From Holophagae bacterium (GTDB taxonomy: Bacteria; Acidobacteriota; Holophagae; Acanthopleuribacterales; Acanthopleuribacteraceae), in contig JAUIFE010000024.1 in assembly GCA_030429565.1 (NCBI GenBank), forward strand, positions 1 through 64,000: a stretch of DNA of 64,000 nt. Reading direction: 5' to 3'. The translations under genes and the position numbers were made by a program. Below the pieces are notes generated by a model. That model was not told where the DNA came from. It did no database searches and was given only the letters and a program-made list of their open reading frames with translations. Of this stretch, positions 1 through 6,861 are shown piece after piece. The first letter of the stretch is position 1. Each line of letters starts with the position of its first letter.

Positions 1-72
1 CTTGAGCCCTTCGCAATTCGGCTCGAATAACTTTTTGACCGCAGACTCCCGGAATTCCTGTGAATAAGACAT
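1..72 (-). CDS. 5' end of a transposase-like gene (IS3 OrfA / helix-turn-helix type), cut by the window edge
   Basis: On the minus strand an ATG at 72-70 opens a frame that stays open to the window edge. It gives 24 residues starting MSYSQEFRESAVKKLFEP. This resembles the N-terminus of small helix-turn-helix transposase subunits (IS3-family OrfA-like), which bind the element ends before the catalytic subunit acts. A purine-rich AAAGGTG lies a few bases upstream of the ATG as a possible ribosome binding site. Only the start is present, so family and integrity cannot be judged. It fits the mobile-DNA character of the next 3.5 kb. Confidence 0.5.
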   Translation of the reverse strand, partial: MSYSQEFRESAVKKLFEPNCEGLK

Positions 73-126
73 GGCCGCACCTTTGTACCAGAAATGTTGA
101 ACTGACAACTATCCTGACAGATAGGG

Positions 127-400
127 AATCCAAACGAGGACACGCACCATTTCAATCCACAATCCACGATCCAAACGACAATCCAAACCAGGACACGCAC
201 CATTTCAATCCACAGAATCCAAACAATCCAAACGAGAATCCAAACGAGGATCCAAACGAGGACACGCACCATTTCAATCCAAACGAGTCCAGGAATCCAA
301 ACGAGGACACGCACCATTTCAATTCAAGCAAATGGAGACACGCACATTTTTGATGCTGTGAAGGTTTGCGGGAAGACGAGGCGGTGCCAGGGCACGCACG
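127..400 (-). repeat. Left REP-like repeat array, reverse orientation relative to the array right of the RAYT gene
   Basis: Four copies of a roughly 32-base word with core AGGACACGCACCATTTCAAT begin near 127, 180, 249 and 294, so spacing is irregular (53, 69, 45). Two shorter relatives follow near 332-353 and 387-405, reading GACACGCAC or GGCACGCACG then TTTTTGATGCTG. The core GGACACGCAC is the exact reverse complement of GTGCGTGTCC in the array at 2035-3276. DNA between the copies is built from AATCCAAACGA words. Another reverse-type copy (GGACATGCACCATTTGTG) sits near 3543. I see no gene here; small open frames across it only read the repeat. Confidence 0.7.
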
Positions 401-762
401 TTTTTGATGCTGAGAAGGTTTGCAGAGGCGGAAGCAGGATGCCGGCAGCAGTTGACTGTTAAGGAAGCTATTTCCTGGTGGTGACGGGACAAAACCCCAC
501 TTTGGAAACCGAAAAATATTGGCGGCCGATTATTCAAATCTCGTTGTCAACAAGTAAGCCTTTTGGTGATGGTCGACAGATCTGGACGAAAGGAACAGGA
601 ATTAATGGAGAAAGGGGGCTCGACAACGTGAACTACAGTCAGGAGAACTGCCAGGGGTGGAAAATGAAAGTTTTTTGAAGGAAATCTTGAAAAAGCTTGA
701 GTTTTTTATTTCGGGTTATATATTGCCAGGTGCCCTGATCCGAAATATTTGGAGGCCACCTC
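401..762. other. Intergenic DNA upstream of the RAYT gene
   Basis: I see no convincing coding region here. The last part is AT-rich (runs of T near 670-720) and holds TGCCAGG at about 724, a piece of the repeat vocabulary. It ends in a good ribosome binding site, GGAGG at 751-755, 7 bases before the ATG at 763. The promoter of the transposase gene presumably lies in this stretch, but no clear -35/-10 pair can be defended. Confidence 0.4.
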
Positions 763-1803
763 ATGACTCGTCCTCGTTCACTTCTAATCAACGATCAGGT
801 TGAAGGCACCTATCATTGCGTTTCGCGCTGCGTGCGGCGAGCCTTTCTTCACGGTCAAGATCCGGTCACTGGAAAATGTTACGAATACCGCAAGGGTTGG
901 ATCCATCAGCGCCTGGTGTTCTTGGCGAAAGTTTTTCTTATTGACGTGGGCGGATACGCCGTTATGGACAATCATCTACATGTGATTCTTAGGAATCGGC
1001 CTGATTTGGCAAAATCTGCTTCTGCACGGGATGTAGCGCGGCGATGGTTGTTACTGTATCCAAAGCGCCGCGACGCCCTTGGGTTGCCGCTTGAGCCTTC
1101 TGAGGAGGAAATAACAGCTTTGGTCTCTGATGCGTTTCGGATCAACCAATTGCGCCTACGGTTGTCATCCATATCCTGGCTTATGAAATGTTTGAAGGAA
1201 TACATTTCACGCAAAGCAAATGCTGAAGACGAGTGTGGTGGCAGGTTTTGGGAGAGTCGTTTCAAAAGTACGGCGCTTTTGGATGATGCAGCAGTTTTGA
1301 CCTGTTTAGTTTATGTGGACCTCAACCCGATACGTGCAGGGATTGCAGAAGTTCCAGAAGAAAGCCTGTTTACCTCCGCAGAGGAACGAATTCGCGGGTA
1401 TCGTGCGCGTCAAACGACCCAAAAAGGCGACGGGCGCAAATTTGGTGAAAAGGTGGCGGCGTGTCGGCCTGATGCGACCTGTGATCAGTGGCTTTGCCCC
1501 TTGGAAGGTAACAGTCAGCGTCGCGGTTTTTTAGCTATTGACCTGCCAAGTTACCTCGAAATTTTAGACTGGACTGGAAGGCGAATTGTGGAAGGTAAAA
1601 GAGGGGCCATACCAGACCATTTGCCACCAATTCTGATTCGGTTGTCTGTAAACCCTAATCGTTGGCTCGACAGTGCAAGACGATTCGGTTCGCTTTTTTC
1701 CGTTGCTGCGGGCAAAGAAGTGCATATGAAGGAAGCCGCGACCCGAATGGGCCAAAAGTGGGTCTGTGGTGTTCAGGCAGGGAAAGCCGCCTTCCTCGAA
1801 TAG
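763..1803 (+). CDS. REP-associated tyrosine transposase (RAYT, Y1/HUH family)
   Basis: A 346-residue protein, long for the family because of its C-terminal extension. The N-terminal part has the transposase IS200-like (Y1_Tnp) pattern: YHCVSRCVRRAF at 17-28, the metal-binding HxH at H71/H73 in DNHLHVI, a candidate nucleophile Y147 in LKEYISRKAN, and the RAYT signature GGRFWESRFKS then YVDLNPIRAG near 159-193. Such enzymes nick single-stranded DNA at REP-type repeats through a covalent 5'-phosphotyrosine. The ATG at 763 follows GGAGG at good spacing. The flanking GTGCGTGTCC arrays, inverted across the gene, fit its being the enzyme that spreads them. That link is inferred from position, not shown. 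Confidence 0.82.
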   Translation: MTRPRSLLINDQVEGTYHCVSRCVRRAFLHGQDPVTGKCYEYRKGWIHQRLVFLAKVFLIDVGGYAVMDNHLHVILRNRPDLAKSASARDVARRWLLLYPKRRDALGLPLEPSEEEITALVSDAFRINQLRLRLSSISWLMKCLKEYISRKANAEDECGGRFWESRFKSTALLDDAAVLTCLVYVDLNPIRAGIAEVPEESLFTSAEERIRGYRARQTTQKGDGRKFGEKVAACRPDATCDQWLCPLEGNSQRRGFLAIDLPSYLEILDWTGRRIVEGKRGAIPDHLPPILIRLSVNPNRWLDSARRFGSLFSVAAGKEVHMKEAATRMGQKWVCGVQAGKAAFLE

Positions 1804-2034
1804 TCAGCTGGCCCCATGCAAAAAGGCCGGCTGCAAGATATATCAGGCAGGGAGTAGGCTTACGTCTTGCGCAAAAGTCTAGATATTTTTGTGTTGTGGT
1901 GTCGGTTCTGGTTTTTTTTCATTGCCAAAGAATGCAGGTTTTTAGTCAGCGTGGGTCCTTTCTAATTGTCGAACCCTTTTCAGTGGGTTCGCTTTTACCT
2001 AGGGTTTCCATCTATCAAATTTGGTCGGAAAAGA
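1804..2034. other. Intergenic DNA between the RAYT gene and the right repeat array
   Basis: This short AT-rich stretch has no convincing gene. Frames crossing it continue into the repeats and have no protein-like composition. No strong stem-loop followed by a T run was seen after the stop codon, so no terminator is called. Confidence 0.35.
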
Positions 2035-2050
2035 TAGGTGTCCTGGCTTA

Positions 2051-2185
2051 TCTGGCTTTTTCCTTCCACGGCTAAGAACCAAAAACGTGCGTGTCCTGAC
2101 AATCCCTGACAATCCTGATCTGGCTTTTTCCTTCCACGGCTAAGAACTAAAAACGTGCGTGTCCTGACAATCCCTGACAATCCTG
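2051..2185 (+). repeat. Tandem 68-base duplication at the left end of the array
   Basis: The segment starting TCTGGCTTTTTCCTTCCACG at 2051-2118 is repeated immediately at 2119-2185. The one difference I see is AGAACC versus AGAACT. Each copy carries one CGTGCGTGTCC core followed by TGACAATCCCTGACAATCCTG. Confidence 0.75.
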
Positions 2186-2745
2186 CGTGTCCTGATAATC
2201 CTGACAATCAATTTTTTGCGTGTCCTGGCAATTACTGGCAATTAAGAATTAAGTAAGCAAGGAGAAAAAGCGTGTGTGTCCTGGCGATTTCCAAAACGTG
2301 CGTGTCCTGGCAACTTACTGACAATTAATTTTTTGCATGTCCTGGCAATTACTGGCAATTAAGAATTAAGTAAGCAAGGAGAAAAAGCGTGCGTGTCCTG
2401 GCAATTTCCAAAACGTGCGTGTCCTGGCAACTTACTTGCAATTACTGGCAATTAAGAATTAAGTAAGCAAGGAGCAAAAACGTGTGTGTCCTGGCAATTC
2501 CATAAGCAAGGAGCAAAAACGTGTGTGTCCTGGCAATTTCTTTTGTGTCCTGGCAATTACAAAACGTGTGTGTCCTGGCAATTTCAGGAGCAAAAACGTG
2601 TGTGTCCTGGCAATTACAAAACGTGCGTGTCCTGGCAATTTTCTGGCAATTTCAAGCGAAAAAGAGAGGTCAAAGGAGGTTTGGACAAACACCATTTGCG
2701 ACCGAGGAAGTTAGGACAGGCATCATTTGGGACAACCACCCTGGC

Positions 2746-2805
2746 ACCTAGTGCAACCTTGACGATCAATGAAAGAAAAAAGACAGGTGTCCTGGCTTTC
2801 TTTCT
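2746..2805 (+). repeat. 60-base direct repeat, copy 1
   Basis: The segment beginning ACCTAGTGCAACCTTGACGA and ending TGGCTTTCTTTCT recurs at 3217-3276 without a mismatch that I can see. The copies are 471 bases apart and bracket a block of GTGTCCTGGCAATT units, so that block may have duplicated as a larger unit. Confidence 0.75.
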
Positions 2806-3216
2806 GTGTCCTGGCAATTCCATAAGCAAGGAGCAAAAACGTGTGTGTCCTGGCAATTACAAAACGTGTGTGTCCTGGCAATTTCAGGAGCAAAAACGTG
2901 CGTGTCCTGGCAATTTCCTGTCCTGGCAATTACAAAACGTGTGTGTCCTGGCAATTCCATAAGCAAGGAGCAAAAACGTGTGTGTCCTGGCAATTTCACT
3001 GGCAATTCCATAAGCAAGGAGCAAAAACGTGTGTGTCCTGGCAATTACAAAACGTGCGTGTCCTGGCAATTTCTTTTGTGTCCTGGCAATTACAAAACGT
3101 GCGTGTCCTGGCAATTACAAAACGTGCGTGTCCTGGCAATTTCCCAAAACGTGCGTGTCCTGGCAATTTCAAAACGTGCGTGTCCTGGCAATTTCTCTGG
3201 CAATTTCTTCCCTGGA

Positions 3217-3276
3217 ACCTAGTGCAACCTTGACGATCAATGAAAGAAAAAAGACAGGTGTCCTGGCTTTCTTTCT
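3217..3276 (+). repeat. 60-base direct repeat, copy 2
   Basis: This is the second copy of the element at 2746-2805. It ends the array. After it come two short CTCTCCCTGTTCGAATTT repeats near 3275-3327, then ordinary sequence. Confidence 0.75.
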
Positions 3277-3752
3277 CTCCCTGTTCGAATTTCTCTCCTG
3301 GCTTTCTCTCCCTGTTCGAATTTTTTTAATGGCACTGGCTGGTGAACCCAACCGTGTCTGGTCAGGAATCAGCAATTGGACGGTGCCTGAACCCAAGTAA
3401 CAAAAGAAGGCGCAACTTTTTGCGTTCGGGATTGAAAAAAGTTCGTGCTTGTAATGGTATCGTCGTTGCAGAATACGTTGACTAATAAAATGCCTGGACA
3501 GGTACGTCTTTGATGCAGGAAATGCGAGGACAAGAGGAGAAAAGGACATGCACCATTTGTGAAAACCATCCTGGCGCTAAGGGAAGGCGTGGTAGGAGGG
3601 GGCGTCTAGGAAGCGTGATCGCTGTGGCTGATTGTTGCCATATTGCCGGTGAGTAACTGTTTGGGATTGAATCGTTTGTTGAATGGCTAGGTTCTGGTTA
3701 AACTGGTCAGGGCTGACGGCGGGTTGGGGAACGATTTAATGAGGCGGAAATA
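3277..3752. other. Intergenic DNA with one isolated reverse-type repeat copy
   Basis: I find no credible gene. One reverse-orientation repeat relative, GGACATGCACCATTTGTG, lies near 3545-3562, so the transposase-linked sequence family reaches at least this far. The stretch ends in GAGGCGG at 3741-3747, the probable ribosome binding site of the next gene. Confidence 0.4.
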
Positions 3753-4139
3753 TTGAACCGGTTGGCAGATGTTAAAGCGCAAGTGGCTCGGGCGAAGTTG
3801 CTGGCGGCGTCGAACTTTGGGCGTAAGTTTGGATGGTATGTCGTCTTTGAAGGGGCGATTATCGGTGAGCTGGATGATTATCGGCCCGAGGATATGTTTT
3901 GGGATTCCTACAAGGTTACGCCTCGCAGCGAAGCCAATGCGCCGGTTCTGTTGGATCCCGAGTTGTGGTTAGCTTGTCGCTTTCGGTTTCAAAGTATTGT
4001 TATGAATGACTTTGTTGATGGTGCCTTGTGTGCTGGGTCGGCGGCGCAGGACCTCCGAACCAATGGTCGGGTCGTCATGCGTGGTTTGTACCTTGTTGCT
4101 CGGACGCCGATTGAGAAGGAGTGCCTTCGTAATTTGTAA
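3753..4139 (+). CDS. Hypothetical protein, 128 residues
   Basis: I do not recognise this protein. It starts at TTG 3753, with GAGGCGG 5 bases upstream; no in-frame ATG fits better. It is soluble-looking, with no signal peptide or membrane segment. Two blocks look folded: WYVVFEGAIIGELDDYRPED (28-47), then MFWDSYKV, and a C-terminal block MRGLYLVARTPIEKECLRNL. It has the size of small accessory proteins found beside mobile DNA, but no function is claimed. It is convergent with the ABC transporter (67-base gap) and separated from the synthase genes, so it is unlikely to be biosynthetic. Coding status rests on composition and length only. Confidence 0.55.
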   Translation: MNRLADVKAQVARAKLLAASNFGRKFGWYVVFEGAIIGELDDYRPEDMFWDSYKVTPRSEANAPVLLDPELWLACRFRFQSIVMNDFVDGALCAGSAAQDLRTNGRVVMRGLYLVARTPIEKECLRNL

Positions 4140-4205
4140 CCGAACGGCGCAAGCAATGGTTTTTATGGTGTTCCTTGTCCGCTTTTTTCAGCTTGCGGTG
4201 ATTTT

Positions 4206-6362
4206 TTATTCTGAGGCGGCCGGGGTTAGCATCCGTAGGGTGGCCGGCGGCGCGTCGTCAGGGGTTTTTTTTTGTGCGTCGGCGACTTGCAAGCGCCAGA
4301 GTTGGGCGTAGCGGCCGTCTTCGGCCAACAAGCTTTCGTGGGTGCCCTGTTCCAGGAAGCGGCCCTCGTGCAGGTAGTAGATTTGGTCGGCGTGGCGTAC
4401 CGAGGACAGGCGGTGGGCGATGATGATGGTGGTGCGGTTGGCGGCCAAGCGGCGCATCGATGCTTGGATGGCGGCTTCGGTTTCGTTGTCGACGGCGGAG
4501 GTGGCTTCGTCGAGGATTAGGATCGGCGGGTTTTTCAGCACGGTGCGGGCGATGGAGAGCCGTTGGCGCTGGCCGCCCGATAACTTTTGGCCGCGGTCAC
4601 CGATGACGGTGTCGAAGCCGTCGGGCTGCTCGGCCACGAAGTCCATCATCTCGGCGGCTTGGCAGGCGGCCATGATTTCTTCGTGGGTGGCGTCGGGGCG
4701 GCCGTAGCGCACGTTTTCGTAGATGGTGGTGTTGAACAGGAAGGTATCCTGGCTGACGACGCCGATGGTGTGGCGCAGGTCGTCCAAACGCAGCTCGCGT
4801 AAGTCGTTGCCGTCAAGCAGGATGCGGCCTTCGTTGACGTCGTAGAAACGCTGCAACAATTTGATAAGGGTGCTTTTGCCGGAACCGGTGGGGCCGACGA
4901 GGCCGATGGTTTGGTAAGGCTCAATGCGCAGGTCGAGGTCGTCGAGGATGGCCTTTTCGTCGTAGGCGAAACGGACGTCTTCGAAGCGCAGTTCGCCTTG
5001 GACGTCGGCCAACGGCAGCGCTTGCGGGCCGGATTGGATGGTTGGCTGCATGGCCAACAGGGCCTTGATGCGTTTGGCGGCCTGCTGCGCTTCTTGGTAC
5101 TGGAAGTGGACGGCGTTCATGCCGGTCGAGGCTTCCAACATAATCGGCGCCATGGTCATCTGCACCATGACCTCGGTCAGGGAGAAGGCGCCGCGCATCA
5201 TGCCGTAACTGGCGTAGACGAGCGGGGCGCAAATGCCCATGGTGAAGGCGTAAATGTGCAGTCCCAGGAACTTGGCGCTCTCCTTGCCGGCGACTTCTTG
5301 GCTTTGGTGCAAACGCGTGATGTCGCCGGCCAAACGCTCGGCTTCGCGGTTCTCGGCGACGAAGCTACGCACGGTGGTCATGCCGTTAATATTGTTGCTC
5401 AAGGTCTGGGTGACTTTGGCTTTGTCGGCGCCGACCTTGCCGTAGTTGCGACCGGCGTCCTGGTGGTGTTTTTTGTCGAGGTAGTAAAGGTAGGGGGCGG
5501 GCAACAGGGTCAGCACCAAAGCAATGGGGGAGACAACGGCGAGCACACCGGTGCCGACGGCGATGGTGGTCCATTTGCGCAGCACGGTCGGCGGGGTGTA
5601 AATCAAGAACTGCTTCATTTTGTCGATGTCGCCGTCGATGACGGCCATCAGTTGCTCGGGCGTTTGGTCCTCTAAATCGGCGGGATCTAGTTGCTGCATT
5701 TTGCGGAACAGGCGCATGCGCAGTTCTTGCTCGGCGGCGTGGCCGTATTCGTCCCAGGCGACGGCGGTGTGGTAACCAACAGCGGACTCGACGGTCTTGA
5801 GGCCGAGGAAACCGGCGCCGAGGAAAATGAACTGTGAGAGTTTGGTGTGCAGGCCGAATTTGGCGAGCAGTGGGAAGCCGTTGGAAAGCGGTGTGGCGAC
5901 CAAAATGCCGAGGGTGACGGGGCTGAGGATCTTCAAAAAGGCGTCGAGGGTGCTGAGCGCGACGGGTTTGTGCGCTTTTTCGGAAAGACCGCCGCCGAGG
6001 GTAACGACCTCGACCAAATCATCCTCAAGCAGGCGCGCCGCTTGGCGGCCGAGTCGGGATTGGTGACCCTGATCGACAGGTTGTTGTTCGGGTAGGGTGG
6101 CGGCGAAAACCTCGCGCAAGGCATTTTCGATGCTGCGCTTGAGCCCGCCGCGAATGTAACGGCGCGGGTCGAAATGGATGAGGAGGCGGGCGGTGGCGGC
6201 ATTGGCGGCAACCTTGCGGATGCCAGGCGCGGTGCGGAGCTTGTCTGCTAAGGCTTCGGCGAGCAGGGGACGGTGGCGGAGCGCGCAGACGTCCCAGCGT
6301 TCGCGGCCCGGGCTCGCACCGCGAAGGCGGATGCCACGTTGATGGATGGGTGTTTGTCTCAT
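4206..6362 (-). CDS. ABC exporter half-transporter (fused membrane and ATPase domains) with an N-terminal HMA-like extension
   Basis: 718 residues. The C-terminal ATPase is complete: Walker A GPTGSGKST (490-498), Q-loop Q538, signature LSGGQ (594-598), Walker B ILILDE (614-619), D-loop SAVD and H-loop H650. Residues about 140-430 hold the six-helix exporter core, with hydrophobic stretches near 145-160, 178-190, 265-295 and 370-385. Residues 25-95 precede the core and resemble a ferredoxin-like heavy-metal-associated fold, but lack a CxxC pair. It should act as a homodimer in the inner membrane. Divergent placement beside the synthase suggests it exports the product; this is inferred from context. 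The ATG at 6362 follows GAGG-rich sequence (GAGGTCGAGGCG). Confidence 0.85.
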   Translation of the reverse strand: MRQTPIHQRGIRLRGASPGRERWDVCALRHRPLLAEALADKLRTAPGIRKVAANAATARLLIHFDPRRYIRGGLKRSIENALREVFAATLPEQQPVDQGHQSRLGRQAARLLEDDLVEVVTLGGGLSEKAHKPVALSTLDAFLKILSPVTLGILVATPLSNGFPLLAKFGLHTKLSQFIFLGAGFLGLKTVESAVGYHTAVAWDEYGHAAEQELRMRLFRKMQQLDPADLEDQTPEQLMAVIDGDIDKMKQFLIYTPPTVLRKWTTIAVGTGVLAVVSPIALVLTLLPAPYLYYLDKKHHQDAGRNYGKVGADKAKVTQTLSNNINGMTTVRSFVAENREAERLAGDITRLHQSQEVAGKESAKFLGLHIYAFTMGICAPLVYASYGMMRGAFSLTEVMVQMTMAPIMLEASTGMNAVHFQYQEAQQAAKRIKALLAMQPTIQSGPQALPLADVQGELRFEDVRFAYDEKAILDDLDLRIEPYQTIGLVGPTGSGKSTLIKLLQRFYDVNEGRILLDGNDLRELRLDDLRHTIGVVSQDTFLFNTTIYENVRYGRPDATHEEIMAACQAAEMMDFVAEQPDGFDTVIGDRGQKLSGGQRQRLSIARTVLKNPPILILDEATSAVDNETEAAIQASMRRLAANRTTIIIAHRLSSVRHADQIYYLHEGRFLEQGTHESLLAEDGRYAQLWRLQVADAQKKTPDDAPPATLRMLTPAASE

Positions 6363-6861
6363 ATCGTCGCCTCGACCTCTAGAAATATGGGGTTTGCGGC
6401 GTTTTCGGCGGCGTGCCGGTGCGTTGCCGGACGAGACCCGTTTCGGTGAAAAGAAGTGAAAATCTGATTCTAATCGACCTTGGTCAACAAAGCGACCTTT
6501 GTCTGTGGGTCACGGCACCTCATCAGAAAACGAAACACTGGGAAAGGGATATTTGTTAGGGTGGTCAAAAAGCTAACAAACCGGGGCGTAAATAGCTAGC
6601 TCAAAGTGAATTCGTTAAAGCGCAGGGTTTGTGTCGCAAGGGTTAACGCGTCTTGATAGTGATAAAGATAATCTGCGGTGGTTTTTTTGGTGATTTGTAA
6701 GGTATTGGAGTAAATGAGTTTGTAGGTGTTTTTTTGCAAGAGCTGATTTTGGCGCGCTTTCCGAAAAGAACTAGCTTGTGACGACACAACCACTTTTATG
6801 GCTTGTTAAGTGTCGAAGCATGCAGCTAGAATAAAAAGGCTCACCCCAGAAAAACGAGGCT
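6363..6861. promoter_or_regulatory. Divergent intergenic region between the exporter and the megasynthase
   Basis: About 500 bases, clearly more AT-rich than either neighbour. They must hold the promoters of both the exporter (minus) and the synthase operon (plus). An imperfect 11-base direct repeat (CGACCTTGGTC at 6475-6485 and CGACCTTTGTC at 6493-6503, 18 bases apart) could be a regulator site. A 65-codon minus-strand frame at 6793-6596 (GTG start, no ribosome binding site) is not accepted as a gene. Confidence 0.5.
6803..6832 (+). promoter_or_regulatory. Candidate sigma-70-like promoter of the megasynthase operon
   Basis: TTGTTA at 6803-6808 and TAGAAT at 6827-6832 are separated by 18 bases, matching 4/6 and 5/6 of the consensus. 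Transcription would begin near 6839, leaving a leader of about 23 bases to the TTG start or about 83 to the first ATG. This is a sequence-only prediction. Confidence 0.35.

Larger units (their letters stand above)
2035..3276 (+). repeat. Main REP-like array: about 30 copies of (AAAACGTGCG)TGTCCTGGCAATT
   Basis: By eye I count about 32 occurrences of TGTCCTG or TGTCCTGG between 2035 and 3276. Most sit in ACGTGCGTGTCCTGGCAATT or the GTGTG variant, followed by spacers such as ACAAA, TTCAGGAGCAA or CCATAAGCAAGGAGCAA. The repeat reads through all frames on both strands, producing low-complexity peptides that are not genes. All copies keep one orientation, opposite to the left array at 127-400. The unit lacks an obvious long palindrome, unlike classical enterobacterial REPs. 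It is probably substrate or debris of the adjacent RAYT. Slipped replication or unequal crossover could explain the expansion. Confidence 0.8.

Noticed and set aside
127..325. Possible CRISPR array (repeats ending in TTTCAATCC)
   Set aside because: Spacing is irregular (53, 69, 45 bases), the spacers are themselves built from the repeat words, and no cas gene is near. It matches the RAYT-linked repeat family in reverse orientation.
60..678. Small frames rich in Asn/Pro or reading across the left repeats
   Set aside because: Composition follows the repeat (NPNEDTHHFN), with no independent coding signal.
2459..3400. Overlapping open frames on both strands with peptides such as VCPGNF, VLAITKRA or ARTHTFLLL
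   Set aside because: They only translate the short DNA repeat in different frames. There is no conserved start, ribosome binding site or fold.
4140..4205. Terminator between the hypothetical gene and the exporter
   Set aside because: Only a 4-base stem with a long loop was seen (CCGC/GCGG). The T-rich stretches are not placed after a stable hairpin on either strand.
4911..5675. 254-codon plus-strand frame across the exporter gene
   Set aside because: Gly/Val/Asp-rich antisense shadow of the well-supported ABC transporter.
6596..6793. 65-codon minus-strand frame in the divergent intergenic region
   Set aside because: GTG start without a ribosome binding site, AT-driven composition, overlapping the expected promoter area. 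It cannot be supported as a gene.
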